From Stentor coeruleus (lineage: Eukaryota > Ciliophora > Heterotrichea > Heterotrichida > Stentoridae): 64,000 bases of DNA. Under the pieces are notes generated by a model. It searched no databases. It had not been told where the DNA came from and saw only the letters and a list, made by a program, of their open reading frames with translations. Shown here piece after piece: positions 21,655-31,829 of the stretch (the first letter of the stretch is position 1; each line of letters opens with the position of its first letter). A program made the translations under genes and the position numbers. Where the stretch lies: NCBI GenBank assembly GCA_001970955.1, contig MPUH01000202.1, positions 19,049 through 83,048 of the forward strand, written 5' to 3'.

Positions 21655-22215
21655 ATGGGAGTGTGTTTTTCTAAGAACTTCCGGAAAATGGGCGAAATTT
21701 CTACAACAACGTCATCCGACAATTTACATGAGATCCGAGCTAATATTATAGACCTAATTCATTCTTTTCATATGATAAAAAGATTTTGTGTTGCTGGATA
21801 TGAAACTTGTATACATGAAAAACTTCGTGAAACAGCTGTGATCATAAAGAAAAAGCAAAGGTATATTAAAAGATGTCTTAAAAATCTCAGGGACTGTGTG
21901 AAAAAATTAGATGATTCAATTGAATCTGGTGTGAAAGGAAACGAAAAATTAGATTTGATACATGAAATACAAGCTATTATAAGAGAAATTGATCTTCAGT
22001 TGTTTGCTAATGATATACAAAAAATTATCCATCCTGGCTCAGATTTGGCTTACCCATCGAAAATCAATGAAATACTTGATAAAAAAGGATTTAATGACAG
22101 GTCGGAGGAGATTTATAAAGAAATTGATGAAAAAATTGCACAGATTTCGAGTAAGGCTAATGGAGAAACAGGAGTTAGGAGACGATATGATAGAAATAGA
22201 AACAGTACTTCATAG
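21655..22215 (+). CDS. N-terminally acylated helical protein, possibly Vps20/CHMP6-like
   Basis: This 186-aa protein begins MGVCFSK: Gly2 and Ser6 fit the N-myristoylation consensus and Cys4 is a likely palmitoylation site, so membrane attachment is expected. The body is helical and charged, with a basic block IIKKKQRYIKRCLKNL near residues 62-77 and further helices to residue 175. The order myristoylated N-terminus, K-K-K-x-R-Y block, then amphipathic helices is reminiscent of the ESCRT-III subunit Vps20/CHMP6. The resemblance is weak and the C-terminal MIT-interacting motif is not evident, so treat the family as a suggestion. The tail is Arg/Asn-rich. Confidence 0.7.
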   Translation: MGVCFSKNFRKMGEISTTTSSDNLHEIRANIIDLIHSFHMIKRFCVAGYETCIHEKLRETAVIIKKKQRYIKRCLKNLRDCVKKLDDSIESGVKGNEKLDLIHEIQAIIREIDLQLFANDIQKIIHPGSDLAYPSKINEILDKKGFNDRSEEIYKEIDEKIAQISSKANGETGVRRRYDRNRNSTS

Positions 22216-22587
22216 ACTTAAGAATGCAAAGGTAAATATTTTATACTAGGCTATAAGATTGGTGTTAGTTTATAATTTTTTAAATGAAGTTAGATTTTAT
22301 TAAAAAATATTATTTACTACAAGAATGATAGTGAAGTTTTTTAGAGGGTATTAAGGTTTATAGATATTTTTTAAGTAGATTTAAGTGAATATCACACTTT
22401 AGTAAAAATTGTATATGGGTTTTTGGAGCCAGATTACATAAAATCCTAGAAATATGACGTAAATTTGTTATATCATACTATGCATTAGAAAAAATTCTAC
22501 CAACACAAAACTTCTAATCCCAATACTCATAAGCTTAATCATAAAACCAAGCATAATAAATTCTAAACCTAGTGTCAAATCATTAAA
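22216..22587. other. Convergent intergenic gap with clear skew switch
   Basis: This 372-bp gap lies between convergent stop codons. In 22321-22380 I count 14 G and no C; in 22501-22560 I count 2 G and 15 C. The switch is the 3'-end signature of each gene. No ORF or RNA was recognised. Confidence 0.6.
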
Positions 22588-25500
22588 TTATGTAGACTTC
22601 GGGTGCATTTCCTTAAGTTTTCGGTACTTTTCAATATTTTCGTTAAGATTTTCAATATACTGATTAATATGTGGGTTAAGCCATAAATTGATACAATCCC
22701 ACAAAGGCTTAATAACAAATTTCAAAAACCCAAACTCACTAGCATAATAAACTTCAGGTTTATCAAGATCCTTCATAATCTCCGTAGGTGTTAATCCCAA
22801 AAGTAATTCTTCCTGATACTGCAAAGTAAATTCATCACATACTTTTTTACTCCATTTCTGATATTCATCATATCTCTTACAAGGATGTGATAAATCCGCT
22901 CCATGAATCAAAAGCCCAGCAAGTCCTTCTAAATCTGAATTATTCAAAGGAGTTTCTTCAATATCTTTTAACCTACTAGTCATAGATGTAATCCCTTCAA
23001 CATGTCTAGCCATATCAGTTGCTAATATACTAACAATAACAAGTTTTCTAAATGACTTTTTTGAATCATTACTAAACTTTGCTAATAAATTCGACTTCTC
23101 ATTTTGTAATATCTTAAAAGTTACAGCAGCATGATGATTTTCTAATACACTTTTATCGTTGTATATAAGAGATAAATGACTACCTCTGTTAATTTCAAAA
23201 TTATTTGTCCTACCTGGATGCTCGAGATCATGACAAAAAGAAGCGATAAACAAAGAGAAAATTTCATGGGCTGAAAAGAAAGTCCCAGCTTTGGTTGTAG
23301 ATAGTAATAAGTATACGGCATGAAGAACATTAAATCCATGATAAAAATTGTGAAATGGGTTGTCCCAAACACTATAATGGTCTTTGACTTGATTAGTGAA
23401 ATTTAATAAATAATTGATATCGATTTCTATTTGATCAATAAGGTCGAAGTCTTGGAACATCGTTTTGACATAAGGAAAATGGTTTGTAATTATAAATGGG
23501 TCTAGATCAATATCCCTTAAATCGCTTAGAATTGATATTTCCATAACTTCAACAAGTTTTCTACTATCTCTTCTAGGTCCTCGTTCAATCCTCACAGTCT
23601 CATGATGAATTAAAGTATCAAGGCCGATATACTCAGAGATAACTTTATTAGAGTACCCTTGAACACTTGGCATTTGTGACAATATATCCGCTTTATTCAA
23701 ATTCCCTTGTTTTAGAGTTTTTATCACATCTTCAATATGCAATTTCGCATCCCCATTATCTAAAGTTTTACTTATAGCTCCAAGTTTCTGAATACATTTT
23801 TGTAATGAAGTCTCGCCATATATAGAACTCTTCATTGACTCGACTTCCAACTGCATTTTTTCTAATTTTAAGTTCAGTTCGGCTAAAGCAGAAACATCTT
23901 CTAATATCAAAACAACACCAAAAGTTTCTGATTTATTGAAAGTTTGAACTGAAGCTATTGTGTAATGAAAATACATTTCTGTTTGAGGAGTTGGTTGTAA
24001 TGGTTGGATTATACTAGGCAATGTACGAGTTTTTTTGAATCTGGCACTGACGATTTTTTTCTGTTTTTTCTGGATTCTTTTTGTTGGATTTTGCATAACA
24101 TACGTGATATCTAAAACAAGTTCTCTGTTATCTTTAAGCCATGACGAGTAATGGCTTTTTACTGCAATTTTTTTTGTTATACCAAAAAGTGGTTTTATAG
24201 ATTTGTTAGAATAGTCTAGCATGCCTTCACTATTAAAAACAAGTATATAATTGCCTATTGAATTAAGGATGTTTAGTATCCGAGTCCTTTCTGTTATATT
24301 GTGCATGAATAAACTACAGTTTTGTAAAACTGAGGATATAATTTCGCAGAAAATCACAAGGGTCTCTTCATCGGACTCATCAAAAAAACCTTTTTTTTTA
24401 TTGATCATCTGTAAAGCTGCTACAACTTTACCGTTTGTATCAAGTACCGGCATACATAACATAGTCGAAGTCCTATATCCAGTTTTTTTATCCATAGCAG
24501 GATCAAAACGTAAATCCTCATATACATCATGTATATTCTCAGTTTGCCCAGTCTGAGCTACAGTACCTATTATCCCTTTACCTATAGGAATTCTAAAATC
24601 TACTGGGATTTCTTTTTCTATACCTTGAGCTTTGACGACCATTTCATTACCTTCTATTATAAAAACTGTTGCCCTATCACAATCTAAAAGTTTTTGTGCT
24701 GCTGTACGTATTGTGCAGATTAAAGAATGATTATTAAGATTTGTTGCATATTGTTTAATAAATTGTCTTAAAGCTTCTGGACTCTCTTCACGGTTATTAG
24801 CAGCAAAAGAACTACTCATAGCTGCTGAGAACTCATTTAAAATCTGTTCATCTTCTTTGTTAAAACTACAATAATATGATAAAGTATCATCACGTTTGTT
24901 ATAAGCTTTGATTAAAAGTCGAGGCATTTTTTCTTCAACAAAAGGTATGACTATTATGTTTTCTTTACCATACATAAGTTCTAATGATATAGATTTCCCG
25001 CTTTCTAAAGATTTCATCAATAATCCCTGGTCTTCTAAATGCGACTTTTTTATAATTTTACCTTTTTTGTATAAGTATTCTATAAAATATCCTCCATCTT
25101 CATAAACAACAGCAGATTGTTCAGTGTTGAGAACAGCACATAATATCTCCAAGCCAGCTTTAATAAGTTTTTCAAATTTCTTTTCTTCATACAATTTCTG
25201 CATTATATCTTTAACCAAAGCTATTTTGTTTTGTGTGGAATTAGCTACAAAAAACACTTGTTTGCACCATTGTTGAAGCATTTTATGTCTTCTTCCAACT
25301 TGTATCGCATCTCTTAATTCCCTAATATTATCATTTGTACTAGAAAGATAATCTTTTGGAATTATAGAAACAAAATCAGCAATAGCTACTTCTTCAGGGC
25401 CAAAATTGATACTAGCATTAGCAAAAGCAATAACCCCAAGTGGCCTATCTTGTACAATTATAGGTACAGCAAGAAAAGATTCAACTTTAGAGTCTCCACC

Positions 25501-27616
25501 TAAAGAATCGATAAGTTTATCAAAATTTGGATGTTGATAAGTTCCTGTTCTAATACATATAGTTTCTTTAGTTTGAATACATAAATTAATTAATCCTGAA
25601 GGTTTAGCTAAATTGCTATTAGCCACATCAATTAAATGTTGTTCATGTGGATCCATAATAAATAATTTAGAAGCTTGACTTGGTACAAGTGTTCTAAGTC
25701 TTTTAGATAATATATTTAAAGCAGATTCAGGTTTTGCTTTCATTTCATGAAGTAGGTTTTTTATTTCTCCAAGTTTAGTTGATGATATGCTTGATAGTGA
25801 ATAAATACTATTAGATTTAACAATTTGTGGACTTACTGAAGATTTAAGGAGCTCTGAAACTTCTTCGGGCATAAAGTAAATTGAAGTATGGGATCGTTTT
25901 GTGTTTGCAACTCGGAAACGAGTTACTGGTGAGTTGTCGAGAGAATGGGTTGTAGATTCATATGATAAATGCATATCTTCACCTCGGTTTATCCATAGGC
26001 TTTCGAATAGACTGCCGATTTTATAACTGAATTTTTCGAGGATTTCTTGTTCTTCTTGGGAAAACTCTTTGTGTGATCGAAACACAGAGATTAGACCAAT
26101 TATTGGGTGTAGGGTTAGAGAACTTAGAATCGGTTGAATTATACCTATTTTATCATAACTTGATATGTCTGAAACTGGTACTTCACCTGGTAATACTATT
26201 CGGCATTGTTTGAGGTAAACATACCCAAAAAGTGTATCTTTGTATATTGGTTGAGTAAGTTCATCACAGTTTTCAGACTGTTGTGTCCAGAATACATTAG
26301 AAATCTGGTTTGCAAAATACACTGTACANTTCAGACTGTTGTGTCCAGAATACATTAGAAATCTGGTTTGCAAAATACACTGTACAACTATCAACTACAA
26401 GCAAATTACTTATAGCCCTACGGATTTCAGCAAATATTCTAGGATAGTCATAAAGTTCATGAGAACTCACAGCAAATGAATTTAACTCTCTAAATAATAA
26501 TCCCAAAGTTCTATCACTACTATTCCTATCCCCTAAGCTTGATATAAAATTTTCTTTTGGTAACGAAGAAAGTATCTCTGACAATTTACTAGCAAAAGCT
26601 TCATCAAAAGGACTAAATGAAGTATTTCTTCTAAAGTACTCAATACACCCTAAAGGCTCATTATCTAAAGAAAAAATAGGACAAGCAAGCAAACTTTTCA
26701 TTTTAATCTGCTTTTCCTGATCCCAAAGAGGCTCTGTAGACAATTCACTTATATTCAAAATCTGTTTATAAGATAATAAACTGTATTCGGCTGTTTTAGT
26801 TGTGAGAACTCTATAATCACTTGTATCCATACCTAATGCAATTATGGGTTTAAGGACTTCTCCTGTGTAAAGATGAAATATAACTCCTTCACAAAGCATT
26901 ACTTGGCTTATTTGTTGTATACTGTTTTTTGTTATTTTAAACTCACTTTGGATTACTTTGATACATTTTTCTAATGAGTTGCGTTGATGGATTGCTCTGA
27001 CTCCAAGGCTCATAAGATTTGTACTTTCATCAACTTGTTCTTTGACATTTTTCAGTTTTTTTTTCAGGTCTGCACAGTAGGTGTAGATGTCGTAATGACC
27101 TATTGCCCAAAGACCTAAAGCTTCTGCTAGACAGAGATCGCTATTGGTGAAATAACAGAGAGAATTGCTTTCATCTTGTTTGTTAAAGAGTAAGAGGACT
27201 AGTCGGCATTGTCCATCTTTTGTGATGGGTACACATGCTGCTGCAGATGCTTGGATAATTTCCTTAGATGGCATTACATAAGGATTAAACTTGATCTTGA
27301 ATGAATTATAAAACGATGAAGCTGAAGCATTGTTTACTGTTATTGACTCTTTATTTAGTGCAGCATAGCCAGGAAATGAATCTTCGTTTATTGGGACAAC
27401 TTTTGTGGTTTGCAAGGTCTTATAGAGTATTAAATTTGATTCTTCAACGAAAAAAATTTCGGCCCAGCTTGACCCTGTGTATGTGCACAAAGATTTACGT
27501 AAGTAATCACTAATCACAACATTTGATAAATTTTGCACTTGAAACAAATATTGTGTTTCTTTTACAATTTGCAGTAAATGATCTCCTGTACTTCCGAAGG
27601 GCATACTTTTATTCAT
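22588..27616 (-). CDS. Multi-GAF, PAS-containing cyclic-nucleotide phosphodiesterase
   Basis: It hydrolyses cAMP and/or cGMP. Collapsing the 57-bp duplication at N 26329 (58 bp removed) gives 4971 bp, a clean 1656-aa frame from an ATG at 27616 (MNKSMPFGS). I count about six GAF-like domains: residues ~15-180, 210-335, 365-510, 590-740, 790-900 and 920-1075. The last is the most canonical and ends in NKKKGFFDESDEE, matching the NKFDE-type signature of ligand-binding PDE GAFs. A PAS-like segment follows at ~1090-1200 (NYILVFNSEGMLDYSNKS). The class I catalytic domain spans ~1330-1630, with metal-binding HNFYHGFNVLHA (~1402), HDLEHPGRTN (~1442) and HGADLSHP (~1551). Typical GAF-PDEs have two GAFs and 800-950 aa, so this is oversized. 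In Stentor, cGMP and a PDE have been linked to the photophobic response; a link to this gene is inference. Confidence 0.93.
26272..26386. repeat. Assembly duplication around N at 26329 (57-bp copies)
   Basis: Copies 26272-26328 and 26330-26386 are identical with only the N between. It splits the phosphodiesterase into two apparent ORFs, and collapsing restores one frame. Confidence 0.92.
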
Positions 27617-28740
27617 ACTTTTATTAAGCTAAAAATTTAGTTTTTTAGAATAGGTTTAATGGCTTTATGGCAAAAGAAATACTAAAAAGTAGTCAGAATT
27701 TTTAGTGTGTATTTTAAAATTTAGTAATTATAATGTTTATTTAGGCTTATATAATATGTTTTGATTATGAATAGAAACGTTGATTATTAAATGTAAAAAA
27801 GTGTGATAAAAATATTTTAAAAGGTGAAGATTTTTATGTGTATAGAAATTTTAATTTTTGCAATTGTATTTTGTGTTGATGGTTATTTTTAAGGATTTTG
27901 ATTTTTTTTTAAAGCATTATAGATTTTATAAATAGGACAATGTGATTTTAACAATATGATATGTTTAATATTGGGAAAATATTTAAAAGTAAAAAAGTTA
28001 TTTATCGTAATAATGATTTTATTTATATTTTATAGTGGATAGGTCCTTGATAATTTATAGATAACATATAATTGGGATAAACTATGTAGAAATTTCTTAA
28101 AGATTAAATACGACAGTTTTGAAAAATAAAATTTTTTCTTAGAAATTTTCCTGAAGATAATATTCGAATCGCTTATGTTAAATCTTAATGAACTACAAGT
28201 TTTATAATGAGTGATAAGCAATTTTTTATATTTAATATGGATAAATTTTGACTGAGATTCATCATAAAAAAGATTTTTAATTTATTTGCACTTAGATGAA
28301 TGTATTTACTATAAATAATATAATAAGATAAAAAAAATACTATTTATCTATATCATAGACCATTAAGAAATTTTTCAAATCTAAATAAAACTCTCCAAAG
28401 CATCCAAAAATTGTATCATCTTTATTCTTTCCCAACACAAAAAATCAAAAAAAAATATTTAGCCATAGTTACAATAATAAACTATCAACTCCTACTTCAC
28501 TAACCCAAAATCTAACATCTATTATTACATGTCTACACATAAATTCAAACCTCCAAACAAATCATAAAAGCATATCACAATGCATAATTTCTTAATCTTT
28601 TCATATGCTTAACCCCTAATTAAAACTTAAAATCCCCAATATTCTATAAAATCTTATCAATTTCTATTAAAAAACGCATATCCTAATTTCAAAACAATTA
28701 AAAATCTAACTAATAATAAAATTAAAAAGCCTATTGAACA
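27617..28740. promoter_or_regulatory. Large divergent intergenic region, 1124 bp
   Basis: This region lies between the phosphodiesterase start and the start at 28741. Roughly 27617-28280 is G-rich on the plus strand, and 28370-28740 is C-rich and nearly G-free, so the switch is near 28300-28370. A 63-codon minus-strand ORF at 28030-28221 has no recognisable features and is not called. No RNA gene was seen. Confidence 0.5.
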
Positions 28741-29232
28741 ATGAAATCATCAGGATTCATAATAAAAGATCACAAATCACGATTCCTTCTTCCACAATTA
28801 ATGTCATTAACTACACGAAACATACATACAAAACCCAAGATTATCAGACTTAGAAAAACCTTAGAAAAAAATAAAGTCTTAGTAAATCCTCCGATTAGTT
28901 GTAGAATGGCATTATCTGAAGAACCTGCAAAGACCTTGAATATTATTACAGAAAATTCAGAAAATATAAAAAGTTATGGGAATCTTGTAGATAAATCTGT
29001 TGGAACTAGTACACCTGTTAATCTTGGGTTTACAAAAGAGAGAAAAAAAGGTAATGTTTTTTTAGAATTGATCACCCCTTCTGTTAAAATTGATAAAGTA
29101 ATGCATTCAGCTAAACCTAAGGCTCAAAGTAGAGATAAACGATTTATTAAGGTGAATAGCATTTTAACCCAGAACTTCACCCCAAAAAATGATTTTAAAG
29201 TTCTTCTAAGTGGAAAAGCACTGAAGTTTTAG
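28741..29232 (+). CDS. Short basic protein, function unknown
   Basis: This 163-aa ORF starts at an ATG preceded by a G-poor leader and ends with TAG. It is Lys/Ser/Thr-rich, without membrane segments, Cys clusters or recognisable domains. Its GC-skew context (C-rich before, G present after) supports a real plus-strand gene. I do not recognise it. Confidence 0.6.
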   Translation: MKSSGFIIKDHKSRFLLPQLMSLTTRNIHTKPKIIRLRKTLEKNKVLVNPPISCRMALSEEPAKTLNIITENSENIKSYGNLVDKSVGTSTPVNLGFTKERKKGNVFLELITPSVKIDKVMHSAKPKAQSRDKRFIKVNSILTQNFTPKNDFKVLLSGKALKF

Positions 29233-29508
29233 TTTCACTCATATAACTTATTACTTATAAAATATAGCTTTGCATACAATATTATCTTATTCTTATTGAT
29301 ATCTTTAAACTATATTTAAACTAATAATTCTTTAAAGTTTTTAAATTATATTTTTTTTGATGATTAAGACTTCTAAGATTTTAAGTTTAAAAGATAATTT
29401 CATTTTCCTATGATAAAATATCATATTTAAACAACATGAAATTATGTATATTATAGCTTGTGAAATTATTTATATTACCCGTCTGAGTATTAAATAAAAC
29501 CATTAACA
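29233..29508. other. Intergenic, 276 bp
   Basis: AT-rich gap between two plus-strand genes. No feature recognised. Confidence 0.4.
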
Positions 29509-30360
29509 ATGGACACTTTTACTCAAACTATTGAAAGCACTATTAGTTTTGCCACGATAGCGAAAGCATCTATATTAATGGCTACATGGCCACTTCAACG
29601 TTATGTCATTATGAACCAGACTCGCACTGTGCAAACTAAAACTTTACCTTATAGATCGTTTATTTCTTACTCAATAAAATCGCTTTCCATAGAAAAGAAT
29701 GGTTACTTTAGAGGAAGTTTTGCTTCTTTATCTTATTACTTTGGATCAAATGTACTAAAAGGAATTATTTATCCTGCACTTTTTAGAAGCGTCTTTTATA
29801 AACAGCCAAATTCCTATGAAGAATATGTAATCAAAGAAAATATTGTCATAGCATTAGCGCATTTTTTTTGTGGAGTTGGATTATATCCTTTAGATAGAGC
29901 GAGAACACTTGTTAGCTGTGAAATTGCCCATAAAAATCAAACTTTAACATATAAAAACTCTTTAAACTGCTTGACAAAGATGTATGATATGGATGGTTTT
30001 AAGGGACTTTACAGAGGATTTTGGCTTGGTTTCTCCCATTTTACATTATCAGTTTGGGTAACACATTATCTTAAATATTACCTTAGTGTGAAAAATCCTT
30101 TTGATGATTTTTTAACCAAAATGTTTGCTTTTGTTGCAACAAATGCAGTTGGAGCTATTGTAGCTTATCCACTACTTGTGCTTACTCGAAGACGACAGCT
30201 TAGTGATGGAAAAACGTTCAATGATGAACCTTTAAAAGTTATGCAGCAAATTTCTAAGATATGGAAAGAAGAAGGATTTAGAGGATTTTACAGAGGAATT
30301 TGGATGGCAGGTATAAATGGAATGATTTTCACGTCAATATTAGTTAGCTTATCTCTTTAA
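29509..30360 (+). CDS. Mitochondrial carrier (SLC25) family protein
   Basis: This 283-aa protein has the usual SLC25 length and a three-fold repeat. It is expected to exchange a metabolite across the mitochondrial inner membrane. The signature P-x-[DE]-x-x-[RK] is intact only in repeat 2 (PLDRAR, about 127-132). Repeat 1 has PLQRYV (~28) and repeat 3 has PLLVLTRRRQ (~221-230). The [FY]-x-G halves are visible as GYFRGS, GLYRGF and GFYRGI. The RRR in repeat 3 recalls the RRRMMM of ADP/ATP carriers, but the remaining motif is absent, so the substrate is not assigned. A decayed copy of its 3' end follows at 30532. Confidence 0.88.
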   Translation: MDTFTQTIESTISFATIAKASILMATWPLQRYVIMNQTRTVQTKTLPYRSFISYSIKSLSIEKNGYFRGSFASLSYYFGSNVLKGIIYPALFRSVFYKQPNSYEEYVIKENIVIALAHFFCGVGLYPLDRARTLVSCEIAHKNQTLTYKNSLNCLTKMYDMDGFKGLYRGFWLGFSHFTLSVWVTHYLKYYLSVKNPFDDFLTKMFAFVATNAVGAIVAYPLLVLTRRRQLSDGKTFNDEPLKVMQQISKIWKEEGFRGFYRGIWMAGINGMIFTSILVSLSL

Positions 30361-30531
30361 TCCAAAACTTAGGATGGTTATTAGTAATGCTTTTATTAGG
30401 TAATCATATTGCAAACAATTTTGAAATTTTATAGTTATAATCAAATAATGCTAAAAGATGAAAACTAATATTGTTAAAAAATTGAAGTTTAGTGTGAGTA
30501 AATATTTTGATAAACTTATTATAAAACAATA

Positions 30532-30729
30532 CCTATCATTGGATCAAATACAATTGGAGCTTTTATTTCGTATCCAATTTTTATGATGGGAAACTGTTTG
30601 TTAAAGTACCTTTATTTTTCGTATAACAAATAATGCAAGAAGAAGGTATAAGAGGGTTTTATAGAGAGAGTATCAATGGCAGGTATTAATAACTTGGCTT
30701 TTACATCACTTTTATTTTACATATCCTAG
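30532..30729 (+). pseudogene. Decayed partial copy of the SLC25 carrier, C-terminal repeat
   Basis: Conceptual translation gives NTIGAFISYPIFMMG, then after stops EEGIRGFYRE, then after a frameshift MAGINNLAFTSLLFYIS. These match in order the upstream gene's NAVGAIVAYPLLVLT, EEGFRGFYRG and MAGINGMIFTSILVSLS. The segment between has lost about 50 bp and contains in-frame stops. Only the third repeat survives. It lies 170 bp after the intact gene in the same orientation, so it is a tandem duplicate that has degenerated. It ends about 40 bp before the next start. Confidence 0.85.
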
Positions 30730-30769
30730 CTTTCAACAAAATCAAATAGCAAATATACCTTAAAGATAA

Positions 30770-31585
30770 ATGGAATTAAACAGCTTGCTTTTTCCAGCTC
30801 CAAATCCAAGTTATACAGCCGATTCTTTTCCAGGTGAACTTATTTGGATCCCTCAACTAAAACTCAAAGATCGTCCAAGCATCCCATGTTTATACCTATC
30901 ATGCCAAAAAGGTTCAAGTAAGACAATAGTTTTTTTTCACGGAAATGCTGAAGATATTGGTCTGGCTTATGAATTATTAGACCATTTAAGAATGACCCTA
31001 CAAGTTCATATAATAGGAGTTGAATATCCTGGTTATGGGATTTATGAAGGAACTAGTACAGAACAAAGAGTTTATGAAGATGCGATGAACATTTTTCAAT
31101 TTTTAATTACAACAGGTATTGACCAAAACGACATAATTATATTTGGTAGATCAATTGGTTCAGGGCCAGCTTGTCATTTAGCCTCATCATCTCGACCTGC
31201 TGCTTTACTTTTAATGTCAGCTTATACTTCTATAAGAGAAGCTGTCAAATGTATTGTTGGAAAATTCGCTCAGTATTTTATTAAAGACAGGTTTAGGAAT
31301 ATTGATTATATAGCAAATGTTCATTGTCCTGTATTTTTATTGCATGGACAAAGAGATACGATGATACCTTTTGAACACTCACAAGATCTAAGAGACAAAT
31401 GTGCAGGTCCTTGCAGTATGATTCTTCCAACTAATATGGATCATAATGAGTTCGATTTTTTTGAAGACCTCTCTTTGCCATTGTCAGCATTTCTTTTACA
31501 GCATGGGATATCGATTGTACCTACAAATATCAGTAGGGCTTATTTGAATTTCCCAGCTTATTTATTCAAGCCTCCAACAAATTGA
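30770..31585 (+). CDS. Alpha/beta hydrolase, ABHD17-like
   Basis: This 271-aa protein has a complete alpha/beta-hydrolase catalytic set. The oxyanion region is FFHGNAED (~55-62), the nucleophile elbow is GRSIGSG with Ser128, the acid is Asp196 in HGQRDTMIP, and the base is His225 in MDHNEFD. The HGNAED and FGRSIGSGPA strings are typical of ABHD17, the protein depalmitoylases, and of related ABHD13/FAM108 proteins. The N-terminal Cys cluster that anchors animal ABHD17 is not present; Cys40 and Cys45 are the only early cysteines. It ends in TGA, one of the genes showing that TGA is a stop here. Confidence 0.9.
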   Translation: MELNSLLFPAPNPSYTADSFPGELIWIPQLKLKDRPSIPCLYLSCQKGSSKTIVFFHGNAEDIGLAYELLDHLRMTLQVHIIGVEYPGYGIYEGTSTEQRVYEDAMNIFQFLITTGIDQNDIIIFGRSIGSGPACHLASSSRPAALLLMSAYTSIREAVKCIVGKFAQYFIKDRFRNIDYIANVHCPVFLLHGQRDTMIPFEHSQDLRDKCAGPCSMILPTNMDHNEFDFFEDLSLPLSAFLLQHGISIVPTNISRAYLNFPAYLFKPPTN

Positions 31586-31829
31586 AAACAACTTTCTCAG
31601 ACTATTCCTTATTAATCTAACTAATAATCAATAACTTTCTTGTTTATAAAGAAATAACTTATAATTGTGTGATAATAAAACCCTCTAGACTAAATCCTAA
31701 ATCTTAAAATTTAAATAACTCTAACATAAAAAATCATATAAAACCAAAAAATACTTTTTCTTTTAACTTAATCTAATAATATCCACACTCAGATAATAAA
31801 ATTAACACTATTATAAACTAATTATTGAA
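31586..31829. other. Convergent intergenic gap
   Basis: This 244-bp AT-rich gap is C-rich on its right half, as expected downstream of a minus-strand gene. No feature recognised. Confidence 0.4.

Noticed and set aside
28030-28221. 63-codon minus-strand ORF in the 27.6-28.7 kb gap
   Set aside because: No recognisable domain, no leader signature, and length expected by chance in AT-rich DNA.
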